Notes: a model not told the origin generated them from the sequence alone. Counted from the first letter of the stretch, positions 8,342-17,245 are shown. The stretch: 64,000 bases of DNA from VFKU01 sp964620045 (GCA_964620045.1 CAZUJL010000017.1:20185-84184); one strand, 5' to 3'. Made by a program: numbers and translations.

Positions 8342-9178
8342 ATGGTTAAAGGCATGTTCGAAGATCACGTGGCGGTTGTCACCGGCGGCGGGCGCGGCAT
8401 TGGCGCCGCAGCGTGCCGCTTGTACGCCGAGCAGGGCGCGAGCGTAGTCGTCAGCGATCTCGACGCGGAACCCGCGAATGCGATGGTGGAGACGATCAAG
8501 AAGGCGGGCGGCAAAGCCGTCGCGGCGGTGGGCAACGTCACCGATGCGGCGTTCCCCGACATGCTGATGAAGACCGCCATCGATGCCTTCGGCAAGATCA
8601 ACGTGATCGTGAACAACGCCGGCTACACGTGGGACGGCATGGTGCACAAGATGACCGACGAGCAGTGGGACGCGATCATCGCCGTGCACAACACCGCGCC
8701 CTTCCGCATCATCCGCGCCGCCGCGCCGCACCTGCGCGACGTCGCCAAACGCGAGATGGACAAGCACGGCAAGCCGCTCGAGAACCGCGTCATCGTGAAC
8801 ATCTCGTCCACCTCCGGCCTGCACGGCAACGTCGGCCAGGCGAATTATTCGTGCGCAAAGATGGGCGTCGTCGGGCTCACGAAGTGCATCGCGAAGGAAT
8901 GGGGCCCGTTCGGCGTGCGCTGCAACGCGGTCGCGTTCGGCTTCATCCAAACGCGCCTCACCGGCGCGAAAGAAGACGGCGTCACGATGAAAGTCGGCGA
9001 TAAAGAAGTCGCCGTCGGCATCCCCGACGCCATGCGCGGCCGCGCGCACACAGGCAATCCGCTCGGCCGGCCCGGCGTTCCCGAGGAAGGCGCCTCGGGC
9101 ATCCTGCTCATGTCCTCGCCGTGGGGCAGCTACATCACCGGCCACTGCCTCGAAGTCACCGGCGGCGCGGGCATCTAG
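8342..9178 (+). CDS. SDR family oxidoreductase (FabG-like)
   Basis: A 278-residue short-chain dehydrogenase. It has the cofactor motif TGGGRGIG near residue 13, NNAG near residue 96, a serine in NISSTSG and the catalytic YSCAK (YxxxK). The Asp after the second strand (VVSDLD) suggests NAD preference. An insertion of about 20 residues before the catalytic Ser (VAKREMDKHGKPLENR) and another near DGVTMKVGDKEVA distinguish it from plain FabG and are seen in 3-oxoacyl-ACP reductase-like SDRs of fatty-acyl-CoA modules. The ATG follows AAGGAAAGGAAGG, a strong ribosome site. An intrinsic terminator follows. Substrate unknown. Confidence 0.85.
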   Translation: MVKGMFEDHVAVVTGGGRGIGAAACRLYAEQGASVVVSDLDAEPANAMVETIKKAGGKAVAAVGNVTDAAFPDMLMKTAIDAFGKINVIVNNAGYTWDGMVHKMTDEQWDAIIAVHNTAPFRIIRAAAPHLRDVAKREMDKHGKPLENRVIVNISSTSGLHGNVGQANYSCAKMGVVGLTKCIAKEWGPFGVRCNAVAFGFIQTRLTGAKEDGVTMKVGDKEVAVGIPDAMRGRAHTGNPLGRPGVPEEGASGILLMSSPWGSYITGHCLEVTGGAGI

Positions 9179-9211
9179 CGCGATCGAAAAACCAAGACCC
9201 AGGAATTTCCA

Positions 9212-9240
9212 GGGTGGGCGCAAGCCCACCCTTTTCATTT
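9212..9240 (+). terminator. intrinsic terminator after the SDR gene
   Basis: GGGTGGGC and GCCCACCC form an 8-bp stem with a four-base loop, followed by TTTTCATTTT. The T tract overlaps the stop codon of the convergent gene ending at 9235. Confidence 0.85.
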
Positions 9241-10341
9241 TGTGGCCTCCGGCGGTGGAATCCTGATTCCTTCCGTCCGCAATTGCGCCACCGCTGCATC
9301 CAACTCGTGCAGGAACGGGTGCATCAATGCGGGCAGGCCGATCTTGTTCCCCTTGTGGTCATAGAACTGGGTGTAGCCGTGCTCGTTTAGTTCCGGGCGG
9401 TCTGCGTCGTCCCCGAATCCTGCGGATTCGGGGATGACGCCGACGGGGGCGGGGCGCAGTTTGAGCCACGCGCGGAGTTCACGCCCGATGCGCAGGAAGG
9501 CGGTCACCGCCGCGCTGAGTTTGTTGGAGCGGAACGTGTAACGCTCGCTGATTGCTTCAGTCTGTTCCGTGAGTTGTTGCGCGCTCACGGTAAGCGTCGC
9601 ACGTTGCAGCATCGCGTAGAGGATCGCGCCGGTGTCGTCGATGATGGAGGGCGCGGGATCGGCGGTCGGTGGCTGGGGACCGGTGGACGAAGTGGACTTT
9701 GTGGACGGGGTGGACACGACCGCGGCGTCGCTTGTATTGGCGAGCGTACCGTCTGCGTTGCGCGGGAATTTGGTGGTCGCGCCTTTGTTGCTGCCGAAGA
9801 ACGGTGTGCTGCGGTATTGCAGTTGCGTGACTATATTTTCACGCATCTCGGCGCCGGAGCCGAACGGAGACGCGGGTGATGTTGCTAACTCAGCGGCGGG
9901 GACGCCGCTGTCACCGTACGACCAATCCGCGTCGGAGATGTGCATCGCGATCGCATAGGCCTCGCGTTCGTAGGCGCAGATGGGCCGCTTGCGTTCCGCG
10001 AGTGTCATCACGTCCGCGCCGGCGAAGGGACACGTATGCCACGCGGGACAAGTGTCGTTGCACGGGCGAAGTCGCCGGCTGTAGAGACCGTGCAGCAGCG
10101 CGTTCGTATTGCCGGGCTGCCCGCCGATGCGCGGATGTCCGCCGTGAAACCGGCACCGGCCGTTCGGGTGGGTCGACGCGAGTTCGCAAGGTTCGCCGTC
10201 GGGCGCGTGCGCGCCGCAGATGCGGCGGTTCAGGCGTTGTTCGGTCTCATCGACGAAGGCTAGCCAGGCGGGGTCCCACGAGGCCGCGCGCGGCGTTCCT
10301 AGAGTTGTGGCGAGTGCGTGTTCCGCTGTTGCTGCACCCAC
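9235..10341 (-). CDS. Cys-rich HGG-motif protein, probably mobile-element derived
   Basis: 368 residues from a GTG at 10341, with AAAGGGG upstream. Residues about 40-90 contain CGAHAPDGEPC, NGRCRFHGG, GGQPGNTNALLHGLYS and then CNDTCPAWHTC. The CGA...C...GRCRFHGG...GN.NAL.HG.Y pattern is common in small proteins of phages, plasmids and integrated elements, sometimes next to terminase genes, and probably binds zinc. The middle (about 190-225) is a low-complexity Ser/Thr/Pro linker; the rest has no recognisable fold. No terminase, integrase or portal gene is adjacent, so this looks like a stranded fragment of a mobile element or a domesticated copy. Function unknown. Confidence 0.65.
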   Translation of the reverse strand: MGAATAEHALATTLGTPRAASWDPAWLAFVDETEQRLNRRICGAHAPDGEPCELASTHPNGRCRFHGGHPRIGGQPGNTNALLHGLYSRRLRPCNDTCPAWHTCPFAGADVMTLAERKRPICAYEREAYAIAMHISDADWSYGDSGVPAAELATSPASPFGSGAEMRENIVTQLQYRSTPFFGSNKGATTKFPRNADGTLANTSDAAVVSTPSTKSTSSTGPQPPTADPAPSIIDDTGAILYAMLQRATLTVSAQQLTEQTEAISERYTFRSNKLSAAVTAFLRIGRELRAWLKLRPAPVGVIPESAGFGDDADRPELNEHGYTQFYDHKGNKIGLPALMHPFLHELDAAVAQLRTEGIRIPPPEATK

Positions 10342-10355
10342 ATAAACCCCTTTCT

Positions 10356-10388
10356 GTCCGCAGATGACGCAGATTGGCGCAGATGGGG
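10356..10388. repeat. triple short direct repeat CAGAT
   Basis: Three CAGAT units occur at 10361, 10370 and 10380 (CGCAGATGA, CGCAGATTGG, CGCAGATGG), spaced by about one helical turn, in the leader of the HGG gene. Similar CGCAGAT-rich short dispersed repeats are known from many environmental genomes. Confidence 0.5.
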
Positions 10389-10470
10389 ATCGGATAACTC
10401 CCTATAGAGGTGCGTGGTTGTTGCAGTGGGTTGGTGGTTGGACGTGCGGGAAACGAAGGCATGATGACGT

Positions 10471-11382
10471 TTAACTCGGTTTTGTGCCGTCTACCAATTG
10501 AGGATAGATCGCCATCGCAATGGTAAAGATCAGAAATGCTGTCGCTTGGAAATCTCGTTGGTTCATTGGATGATGCTTAACGTGTCGTCTGTCTACATCG
10601 AAATGATGAACATTGCCCCGCACCATGACGATATATTTAATGACGTCGCCGACATTGAAAGACCATGTGCGCTTACTGAATTCCTTCTTCAATGTATTGA
10701 AATCTTCTGCGTTTGCCGGATGTCTGAGAAAAGCGATCGCTTCGCCGACAGCGGTTGTCACTTGTGGTGACGACTTGAGGTTTTCCATTATTTTTTGATT
10801 CTTTGTTGCTCCTTTGCAATATAGCCCTTCAAGAAAGTAGTAGAAGTTACAATACGAATTCACAAAGCGCATTTCACGGTAATCGTTCATTCCTTCTCGG
10901 AAGAAGGCCATCGGAACAATTAAATATTCATAACTCGGAGGCAAACTTGCGAGTTCTTGTATCGTAACTTTCGAAACTAACATTGGTTTGGGTGGAGTCC
11001 GGCCATATTGAAGGTGATTCACCAAAATTTCTTTGCGTTCGTCATCTGTTTCTGGAACGAATTCTCTTTTGGCGTCTTCCCAGTGGACTTTCTTAATGCC
11101 CGCCCAGAATGCCCCAAATGATTCCAGTTTTTGGAGCATCGTTTCCGCTATTACTTCATACAAATTATGTGGAACAACAACCCGATGGATGCCGTCAGGG
11201 CCTTGATCCATTCGAGGCAAGACCATTCCGTAACTCGGAGCTGGAACTTCAACCCTAATCTCAGAAATCAGGCCTTCATCGTTCGCTGAAACGAATACCA
11301 TGCAGTGATCAGACCCGGTCACTTGGAATGGTTGGTCTATTTTGCCAAGACTCTCCACCTTTGCCGTCAGTGCGAAACGCAT
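10471..11382 (-). CDS. hypothetical protein, AT-rich orphan
   Basis: 303 residues starting at the ATG at 11382, with AGGGG seven bases before it; a TTG at 11397 is less likely. I recognise no family. The protein has many aromatic and basic residues, no signal peptide, and a possible hydrophobic stretch near the C-terminus (ATAFLIFTIAMAIY). Base composition is clearly more AT-rich than the surroundings and codon use differs (AAA, ATT, TTT and AAT are frequent), pointing to horizontal acquisition. It lies behind the HGG-motif gene on the same strand, so both may come from the same incoming segment. A defence or stress role is possible but not shown by any motif. Confidence 0.7.
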   Translation of the reverse strand: MRFALTAKVESLGKIDQPFQVTGSDHCMVFVSANDEGLISEIRVEVPAPSYGMVLPRMDQGPDGIHRVVVPHNLYEVIAETMLQKLESFGAFWAGIKKVHWEDAKREFVPETDDERKEILVNHLQYGRTPPKPMLVSKVTIQELASLPPSYEYLIVPMAFFREGMNDYREMRFVNSYCNFYYFLEGLYCKGATKNQKIMENLKSSPQVTTAVGEAIAFLRHPANAEDFNTLKKEFSKRTWSFNVGDVIKYIVMVRGNVHHFDVDRRHVKHHPMNQRDFQATAFLIFTIAMAIYPQLVDGTKPS

Positions 11383-11519
11383 TCGATTTCCCCTCAATTA
11401 ATTTTTAAGAATAGTTATCACTCGTGTTATACGCATGTAATGCGCATTTTTAAACACTTCAAAATTCGGTCAAGTACTGCCCTTTGTTATTATCGTGTGC
11501 TAACCGACTGGAGAGTGGG

Positions 11520-12563
11520 ATGGTGTCGTTCGATCTGGAAATTGAATTCGCGGTGGAGGCGGTGCGGCAGGCGGCGTGGGTGACGCGGCGTGTGCAGGCG
11601 GCGACGTTGCCGAAGGATGGCGCGCTGCAGAAGGCTGACAATTCTCCCGTGACGGTGGCGGATTTTGCGAGCCAGGCGGTGGTGGCGCGGGCGCTGGACG
11701 ATGCCTTTGGCGCGGACCCGCTGGTGGGCGAGGAGGACTCGTCCGCGTTGCGCGGCGATGCGGCGACGCTGGCGGCGGTGACGAAGTATGTCGGCGAGGC
11801 GGTCGCGCGCGATGGGCATGCGCCGGGCAAGGCGCCGTCGGCGGACGATGTGTGCGCGTGGATCGATCATGGGAAGTCCGAGTCGGCCGCGAAGAGCGAT
11901 CGGTTCTGGACGCTCGATCCGATTGATGGCACGAAGGGATATTTGCGGCGCGAGCAGTATGCGGTCGCGCTGGCGTTGATTGTGAACGGGCGCGTGGAGG
12001 TGGCCGCGCTGGGCTGTCCCAATCTGGGCCACGCCGGTGCGCTGACGCCGGAGACGGGCATTATCGCGGCGGCCGTGCGCGGGAAGGGATCGTTCTGGTT
12101 GCCGATGGACGTGAAGGCGACGCCGCGACCGTTGCGCGTGTCGAAGGTGGGCGCGCTGAGTGATGCGCGCTTCCTGCGCAGCGTCGAGGCGGCGCACACG
12201 AACCTGGATGAGATCGGCCAGCTCGCCGCAGCGCTCGGCGTGACCGCGCCCTCGGTGGGGCTGGACAGCCAGGCGAAGTACGCGGTGCTCGCGGGCGGTC
12301 ATGGCGATGTGTTGCTGCGATTGTTATCGCCGAAACGGCCCGATTACCGCGAAATGATTTGGGACCAGGCGGCGGGTAGCTTGGTGATTGAAGAGGCCGG
12401 CGGCACGGTCACCGATCTCGCGGGCCGCGCGCTGGATTTTGGGCAGGGCAAGACGCTGGCGGCGAACCGCGGCGTGTGCGCGACGAACGGGTTGTTGCAC
12501 GAAGCGATTCTGGATGGCCTCGCCGCGCTGAAAGCGGCGGGTGCCCGTGAGGCGGCAAAATGA
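11520..12563 (+). CDS. 3'(2'),5'-bisphosphate nucleotidase (HAL2-type, IMPase superfamily)
   Basis: 347 residues from the ATG at 11520, with GGAG upstream. Metal-binding motifs of the lithium-sensitive phosphatase family are present: GEED near residue 68, DPIDGTKGYLRR near residue 138 and WDQAAGSLVIEEAGG near residue 280. The GTKGYLR.EQYAVAL segment is typical of the HAL2 branch, which removes the 3'-phosphate from PAP or PAPS during sulfur assimilation, rather than of inositol monophosphatases. The next gene starts in the ATGA overlapping its stop. A sulfate-ester hydrolase-like gene occurs at 4686, but no sulfate-activation genes are visible. Confidence 0.85.
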   Translation: MVSFDLEIEFAVEAVRQAAWVTRRVQAATLPKDGALQKADNSPVTVADFASQAVVARALDDAFGADPLVGEEDSSALRGDAATLAAVTKYVGEAVARDGHAPGKAPSADDVCAWIDHGKSESAAKSDRFWTLDPIDGTKGYLRREQYAVALALIVNGRVEVAALGCPNLGHAGALTPETGIIAAAVRGKGSFWLPMDVKATPRPLRVSKVGALSDARFLRSVEAAHTNLDEIGQLAAALGVTAPSVGLDSQAKYAVLAGGHGDVLLRLLSPKRPDYREMIWDQAAGSLVIEEAGGTVTDLAGRALDFGQGKTLAANRGVCATNGLLHEAILDGLAALKAAGAREAAK

Positions 12564-13270
12564 AAAGCGTGATCGCGTGGATACCGGCACTGCTGGGCGA
12601 TGCGGCGTCGACGCTGTTCATCCTTGGCTTTGCGCTGGGCTACACGCGCACGGTGCCGTCGCTGACGGCATTTTTCATGTCCTCGCTCGGCATGCTGCTG
12701 GGCGTGGTGGCGACAATCGGCGGCGTGATCATGCTCGCGCGATCGGGCATCACGCTGCAGTCCGGCATGGCGCTGCTGGGGCTTGTGCCGGCGCTGTTTC
12801 TGGTGTACACGCTGATCAACGCGCGCGGCTTTCCGCCGATCAATGACATCTCGACCGATCTTGTGTATCCGCCGGCGCTGGCGCATGCGGCCACAGTGCC
12901 CGCGAACGCGGGGCGCGACATGGCGTTGCCGGAAGCATTCAAGGCTGATATCAAGAAGTCGTACGCCGACCTTCAATCGATCGGGCTGAACAAACAGCGC
13001 GACGATGTGTTCGCCAAGGTGCGCGACCTGGCGCAGAAGCAGCCGGGGTGGACGATCACGGCCACGACGGTGACAGAGAAGGAATCGATCGTCGAAGGTG
13101 AAACGCAGACGCGCATGTTTGGATTTATCGACGATTGGGTGATCCGGATCACGGATGCGCAGGGCGGCGGCGTGGTGGTGGACATGCGTTCCAAGTCGCG
13201 CGAAGGCAAGGGCGATTTGGGAACGAACGCCAAACGGATTCGTGAATTTTTGGCGCAGATCCAGTCGTAA
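12560..13270 (+). CDS. DUF1499 membrane protein
   Basis: 236 residues. The first about 95 contain three hydrophobic helices (PALLGDAASTLFILGFALG, FFMSSLGMLLGVVATIGGVIML, MALLGLVPALFLVYTLI). The C-terminal half matches DUF1499, with the start ..PPINDISTDL.. and the end VVVDMRSKSREGKGDLGTNAKRIREFL. The family is of unknown function, often fused to membrane helices. It is translationally coupled to the nucleotidase gene by an ATGA overlap. Confidence 0.85.
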   Translation: MKSVIAWIPALLGDAASTLFILGFALGYTRTVPSLTAFFMSSLGMLLGVVATIGGVIMLARSGITLQSGMALLGLVPALFLVYTLINARGFPPINDISTDLVYPPALAHAATVPANAGRDMALPEAFKADIKKSYADLQSIGLNKQRDDVFAKVRDLAQKQPGWTITATTVTEKESIVEGETQTRMFGFIDDWVIRITDAQGGGVVVDMRSKSREGKGDLGTNAKRIREFLAQIQS

Positions 13271-13372
13271 TTCCTTGGGTTTTGCGCGGATTCCGCGAAA
13301 AAGCGTATGCTTTTCGCGCTGCAATTTACCCCATCGCGCGCGTCCACGTCCGCGATGACGAAGGAGCGCCGA

Positions 13373-14110
13373 ATGATCTCCCGCCGTATCCAAATGTTTC
13401 TGACCTGCGCATTTGTCGCAGTTGCGCCATATGCGATCGCGCAAGACGACGCCAAGCCCGCCGCCGATTCCGGCATGGACGAGAAAGAAAAAACCAGCTA
13501 CTGCGTCGGGCAACAGTTCGGCCAGATGATCTCGGGTGGCGCCTCGTTCATCGATGTCGAGTCGCTGGTGGTTGGCCTGAAGGATGCGCTGGACAAGCTG
13601 CCGAGCAAGGTGAGCGAAGAAGAAATGCAGAAGTTATTGCAGCAGCTTCAGAAGCAAATGATGGAAGCCGAATTCGCCGACAATAAGAAGGCGGGCGAGG
13701 ATTTCCTGGCGGAAAACGGCAAGAAGGAAGGCGTAATCACGACCGCGAGCGGCCTGCAGTACAAGGTGCTCACCGAAGGTAAGGGTCGCACGCCGAAGGC
13801 GACCGATACTGTGTCGACGCACTACCGCGGCACGTTCATTGACGGCAAGGAATTCGACAGCTCTTACAAGCGCAACACGCCGGCCGAATTCGGCGTGACG
13901 CAGGTGATCGCCGGCTGGACCGAAGTGCTGCAGTTGATGAAGGAAGGCGGCAAGATGCAGCTTTGGGTGCCGTACAGCCTTGCGTATGGCGAACAGGGCC
14001 GTCAGCCCGCGATTCCGCCGTACTCGATGCTGATTTTCGAAGTCGAGCTTCTGAAGATTGTGGACGCCGCGGGTCAGCAGACCACCACGATCAAGCCGAA
14101 GGCGCAGTAA
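13373..14110 (+). CDS. exported FKBP-type peptidyl-prolyl isomerase (FkpA/Mip-like)
   Basis: The ATG at 13373 sits six bases after AAGGAG and gives 245 residues with a signal peptide ending near YAIAQDD. Residues about 35-120 are the alpha-helical FKBP N-terminal dimerisation domain (CVGQQFGQMI; later coiled-coil LLQQLQKQM). The C-terminal FKBP domain contains YRGTFIDGKEFDSS, VIAGWTEVLQLMKEGGK and the YGEQGRQPAIPPYSMLIFEVEL core. It should catalyse prolyl isomerisation and act as a chaperone in the periplasm. It is convergent with mutY, whose stop is one base away. The common second FKBP hallmark W is present in the IAGW motif. Confidence 0.92.
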   Translation: MISRRIQMFLTCAFVAVAPYAIAQDDAKPAADSGMDEKEKTSYCVGQQFGQMISGGASFIDVESLVVGLKDALDKLPSKVSEEEMQKLLQQLQKQMMEAEFADNKKAGEDFLAENGKKEGVITTASGLQYKVLTEGKGRTPKATDTVSTHYRGTFIDGKEFDSSYKRNTPAEFGVTQVIAGWTEVLQLMKEGGKMQLWVPYSLAYGEQGRQPAIPPYSMLIFEVELLKIVDAAGQQTTTIKPKAQ

Positions 14111-14111
14111 T

Positions 14112-15218
14112 TTAGAGCAAGCCCAGGAATTTGTGGTTGGCCTTGGGAAAGGCCAGCGACGCGAAGTCCTTGGCGGCAACCCAGCGGAGTTCCGTGTGCG
14201 CGCGCGGTTTTGGCGTGCCTGCGCGCAGTGTGCAGGCGTAGACGTGCAGCGTCACACGGAAGTGCGAGTAGGCGTGCGACACCGTGGCGATCGGATCGCC
14301 GACGGTGGCCGTGATGCCGAGTTCCTCGCGCAGCTCGCGGCGCAGCGCGGTCGCGTGATCTTCGCCGGCCTCGATTTTGCCGCCCGGAAATTCCCATAAC
14401 CCACCGAGCAGACCGCCCGGCGGCCGCTTCCCCACGAGGTAGCGGCCGTTTTTCTTTAGCGCGGCGACGACGATGTCGCGGTGCGGCGTGGCGGCCTTCG
14501 CGCGGCGCACGGGGCGCGATGCGACGGTGCCGGCGGCGTGCGCGCGGCAGTGCATCTGCACGGGGCACACGAGGCAGCCCGGCGCGCGCGGCGTGCAGAT
14601 CTGCGCGCCGAGTTCCATCATGCCTTGGTTGAAGTCGCCGGGCGCTGCGCCGCGCACGAGGACGTCCATCAGCATCCACAGGTCGTCGGTGGTCTTCGCG
14701 TCGTCGATGGACGCGTCGAGATCCGTGAGGCGAGCGAGCACGCGCTTCACGTTGCCATCGAGCACGGGCGCCGGTTCGTCCAGCGTAATGCTCGCGATCG
14801 CGCCGGCGGTGTAGCGGCCGACGCCGGGAATCGTGAGCCACTCTTCGGCGGAGGTCGGCATGCGGCCTGCGCGATCGCGTACGATGTGCTGCGCGGCTTT
14901 GTGCAAGTTGCGCGCGCGGGCGTAGTAGCCGAGGCCTTCCCAGAGTTTCAGGACATCGTCGATGCCGGCCGCGGCGAGTGTCTGAACGGTGGGAAATCGC
15001 TGCAACAAACGCTCTATATAGGGAGTGCCCTGATCGACGCGGGTTTGCTGGAGGGCGATCTCCGAGATCCAGACCGCATAGGGATCTTTGGTGCCGCGCC
15101 AGGAGATGGGGCGTGCGGCGCGCCGAAACCAGTTGATGATGCGCCGGCGAAAGGCGGTGCGTTCGCCGGGAGACTGCAGGTCGTTGTTCGCGGAAGGTGC
15201 TGCCTTGCGACGCGTCAC
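14112..15218 (-). CDS. mutY: A/G-specific adenine glycosylase with C-terminal NUDIX-like domain
   Basis: 368 residues. The glycosylase domain has the catalytic Glu in WISEIALQQTRV, the helix-hairpin-helix IPGVGRYTAGAI and the catalytic Asp in VLDGNVKRVLARL. The 4Fe-4S ligands are four cysteines spaced 6-2-5 (CTPRAPGCLVCPVQMHC). The C-terminal domain carries a nearly complete NUDIX box (GGKIEAGED...RRELREELG), used in MutY to recognise 8-oxoG. It removes adenine mispaired with 8-oxoguanine. The start is GTG, overlapping the stop of the upstream GH3-like gene by GTGA. Confidence 0.96.
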   Translation of the reverse strand: MTRRKAAPSANNDLQSPGERTAFRRRIINWFRRAARPISWRGTKDPYAVWISEIALQQTRVDQGTPYIERLLQRFPTVQTLAAAGIDDVLKLWEGLGYYARARNLHKAAQHIVRDRAGRMPTSAEEWLTIPGVGRYTAGAIASITLDEPAPVLDGNVKRVLARLTDLDASIDDAKTTDDLWMLMDVLVRGAAPGDFNQGMMELGAQICTPRAPGCLVCPVQMHCRAHAAGTVASRPVRRAKAATPHRDIVVAALKKNGRYLVGKRPPGGLLGGLWEFPGGKIEAGEDHATALRRELREELGITATVGDPIATVSHAYSHFRVTLHVYACTLRAGTPKPRAHTELRWVAAKDFASLAFPKANHKFLGLL

Positions 15219-17245
15219 TGCACGTGCACCCGGAATTGGCCGGAGACGTCGCCCTTGCCTCGCTTGGCGCCGACTTTAAGCGTGACGATGTATTCGCCGG
15301 GCTTTTTGTAGGCGTGCGCGGCCACGGGCGTGGAGGACTTGGAGCCGTCGCCGAAATCCCAATGCACACTTGTCACCGAGAGCGTGGGGCGATAGGCGAC
15401 CGAGTAACCGGCAACGTATTTTCCGCCAATGGTGACCGGAAGCCGGCCGACGGGGCTGCGGAGGACATCGAAGGCGTCGAAGCTGGATTCTTCGCCGGGT
15501 TTGAGCACGAGATCGCGCAGCGGGGGGAGGACTTCGACCGGGGCGTTGCCCATGAGCACGTCCGCCACCGAGACCATCGCTTCACCCGCGCGATTCGGGT
15601 TGCTATACGCCAGCACGATTGCATTTGCGTCTTCGAACGGTGTCAGGTCTTTTGGATATCCGATCAGCACCGCAATGACGCGCTTGCCCATGCGACGGAA
15701 GTTCCGGATGAGGTCGCGTTGACCACGTCCTTCGATTTCATTGGACACCATACAAACGATCGTGCGGTAGGTGTCGGTGAGTTTCAGGATGCGGTCGGTT
15801 TCGAAAGGTTCGAACCGGCCGGAGTGTTTGGCGTAGCGAATCGGGCGCTCCGCGATCGGCTTCATGAACTCTTCCAGCGCGAGCTTCAGTTCCTCGGAGC
15901 CGTATGCCCCGATGACGGCCACGGGTTGCGAGGCTTCCGACATGGGCAGCGCTTCGTCGTTTTTCACGAGTGTAATTGTCATGCGCGCGAGCAGCTCCGG
16001 CTCGGGAGACTTCTCGCGTTTGTCAAGGAGGGTCTTCGACAGTTCGACGGATTTTTTGTACTCCAGTCGCGGCGGCAGTGCTTTTTTGTACGCCCGAACA
16101 CGATCCAACGCGCGGTCGATTATTTTTTCGTCGAGCGCTTTCTTCTGGATGCCGTCGACGATCGCGGCCGCGGCCTGGACGACGTGCGGCCCGGGCGCGC
16201 TCCAATACAGCATGTCCGCGCCGGCGAGCAGTGCTTCGATCGCGGCCTTTTCCGGACGCCGCGAGAGGCTAATTTCCTTGGCGTCGAGCGGACCCGCGAC
16301 GATGATGCCGTTGTAGCCGAAGACCTCGGTGCGCAGATCAGAGATGACGATCGGAGAGAGGCAGGCGGGCGTGGCGTCGTCCATCGTGGGCACAAGCGAG
16401 GTGCCGACATTGAACATGGGGACGGCGTTCGGGCCTTGGACGAGAAACGCATAGGGCTTCAGGTCCATTTCGCGCAGTTGCGACCGGGGCGTTAGCAGGG
16501 CCGGCGGCATTCCGCTGCCGCCGGGGAAGCCCATCGGAATCCACGCGACACCGCGCGCGCGCATGGCGGCATCGATTTGTTGCGCGAATGCGGTGGTCGC
16601 CGAGGGATCGCCGCCAAAACTGAAGATCGAACCGCCGCCGGTTTCGGGCGCGGACGCAAGCGCGAGCGATGGCCCGAGGTGAAAGTCGAAACCCATGATC
16701 TGCATGTTTTCGGCGAGTTGATCGAAGAGGGCGGCGGACACGCCGGACGGGCCTGCCGCGGCGAAGTTGATCATGGGTGGCACGTGGAGCGTCTGCGTGC
16801 GCGCTTCCTTGGCGTATTTTTCCTGCGCGAACAAATCGGCGCCGACGATGAAGGGGAGTTGTTCGAAGGCGTTGCCTGCGAATGCGCGGACATTGTTCAC
16901 ATACTCGACGGCCGATTCGGGGTCTGTAATCTGCGGAACGATTACGCCGCCCGGTGGCAGCGTCTGCAGCACCTGCCGATCGAGCGAGGTCGGCGAGCTA
17001 ACGCCTTCGAGCGTCACGATCATGAGCTGCGCCACCTTACGCATGAGCGCGATGGTGGGATCGGCGGGTGGCGCGGGCGCGATCGGCTCGGGGGTCGCAT
17101 TGGGATCAACGGGCGCAGGGGCGGCCGGTGCGGCTTTTGCGGGATCCACGACGCCGCGCAACCCGGAATTGGGTGCCTGGGCGAATGTGGCTGCGCAGAT
17201 GAGCGCGCAGAACAACACGGTGCATACGGAAAGGGTACGGCGCAC
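15215..17245 (-). CDS. exported GH3-like (NagZ-related) protein with C-terminal PKD domain, catalytic residues apparently lost
   Basis: 676 residues if started at the GTG at 17245 (GGAG nine bases upstream), giving a clean signal peptide RRTLSVCTVLFCALICAATFAQA and then a Pro/Ala-rich linker. Residues about 75-370 follow the GH3 TIM-barrel pattern of NagZ-type beta-N-acetylhexosaminidases (QTLPPGGVIVPQ; PFIVGADLF; GFDFHLGPSLAL). However, the KHFPGHG...DSH region is replaced by IPMGFPGGSGMP, and the nucleophile strand reads IIVAGPLDAK instead of VVTDAL or VVSDDL. A GH3 C-terminal Rossmann-like domain follows, then a PKD fold at about 590-676 (WDFGDGSKS...HAYKKPGEYIVTLKV). It is probably a periplasmic or surface glycan-binding pseudoenzyme. 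A GTG at 17278 is the longer alternative. Confidence 0.78.
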   Translation of the reverse strand: MRRTLSVCTVLFCALICAATFAQAPNSGLRGVVDPAKAAPAAPAPVDPNATPEPIAPAPPADPTIALMRKVAQLMIVTLEGVSSPTSLDRQVLQTLPPGGVIVPQITDPESAVEYVNNVRAFAGNAFEQLPFIVGADLFAQEKYAKEARTQTLHVPPMINFAAAGPSGVSAALFDQLAENMQIMGFDFHLGPSLALASAPETGGGSIFSFGGDPSATTAFAQQIDAAMRARGVAWIPMGFPGGSGMPPALLTPRSQLREMDLKPYAFLVQGPNAVPMFNVGTSLVPTMDDATPACLSPIVISDLRTEVFGYNGIIVAGPLDAKEISLSRRPEKAAIEALLAGADMLYWSAPGPHVVQAAAAIVDGIQKKALDEKIIDRALDRVRAYKKALPPRLEYKKSVELSKTLLDKREKSPEPELLARMTITLVKNDEALPMSEASQPVAVIGAYGSEELKLALEEFMKPIAERPIRYAKHSGRFEPFETDRILKLTDTYRTIVCMVSNEIEGRGQRDLIRNFRRMGKRVIAVLIGYPKDLTPFEDANAIVLAYSNPNRAGEAMVSVADVLMGNAPVEVLPPLRDLVLKPGEESSFDAFDVLRSPVGRLPVTIGGKYVAGYSVAYRPTLSVTSVHWDFGDGSKSSTPVAAHAYKKPGEYIVTLKVGAKRGKGDVSGQFRVHVQ

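Noticed and set aside
6065..9238. A 1057-codon open frame on the minus strand opposite the cytochrome, HD-GYP and SDR genes
   Set aside because: It is antisense to three well-supported genes, is dominated by His/Arg/Val/Ala repeats typical of shadow frames in GC-rich DNA, and shows no domain.
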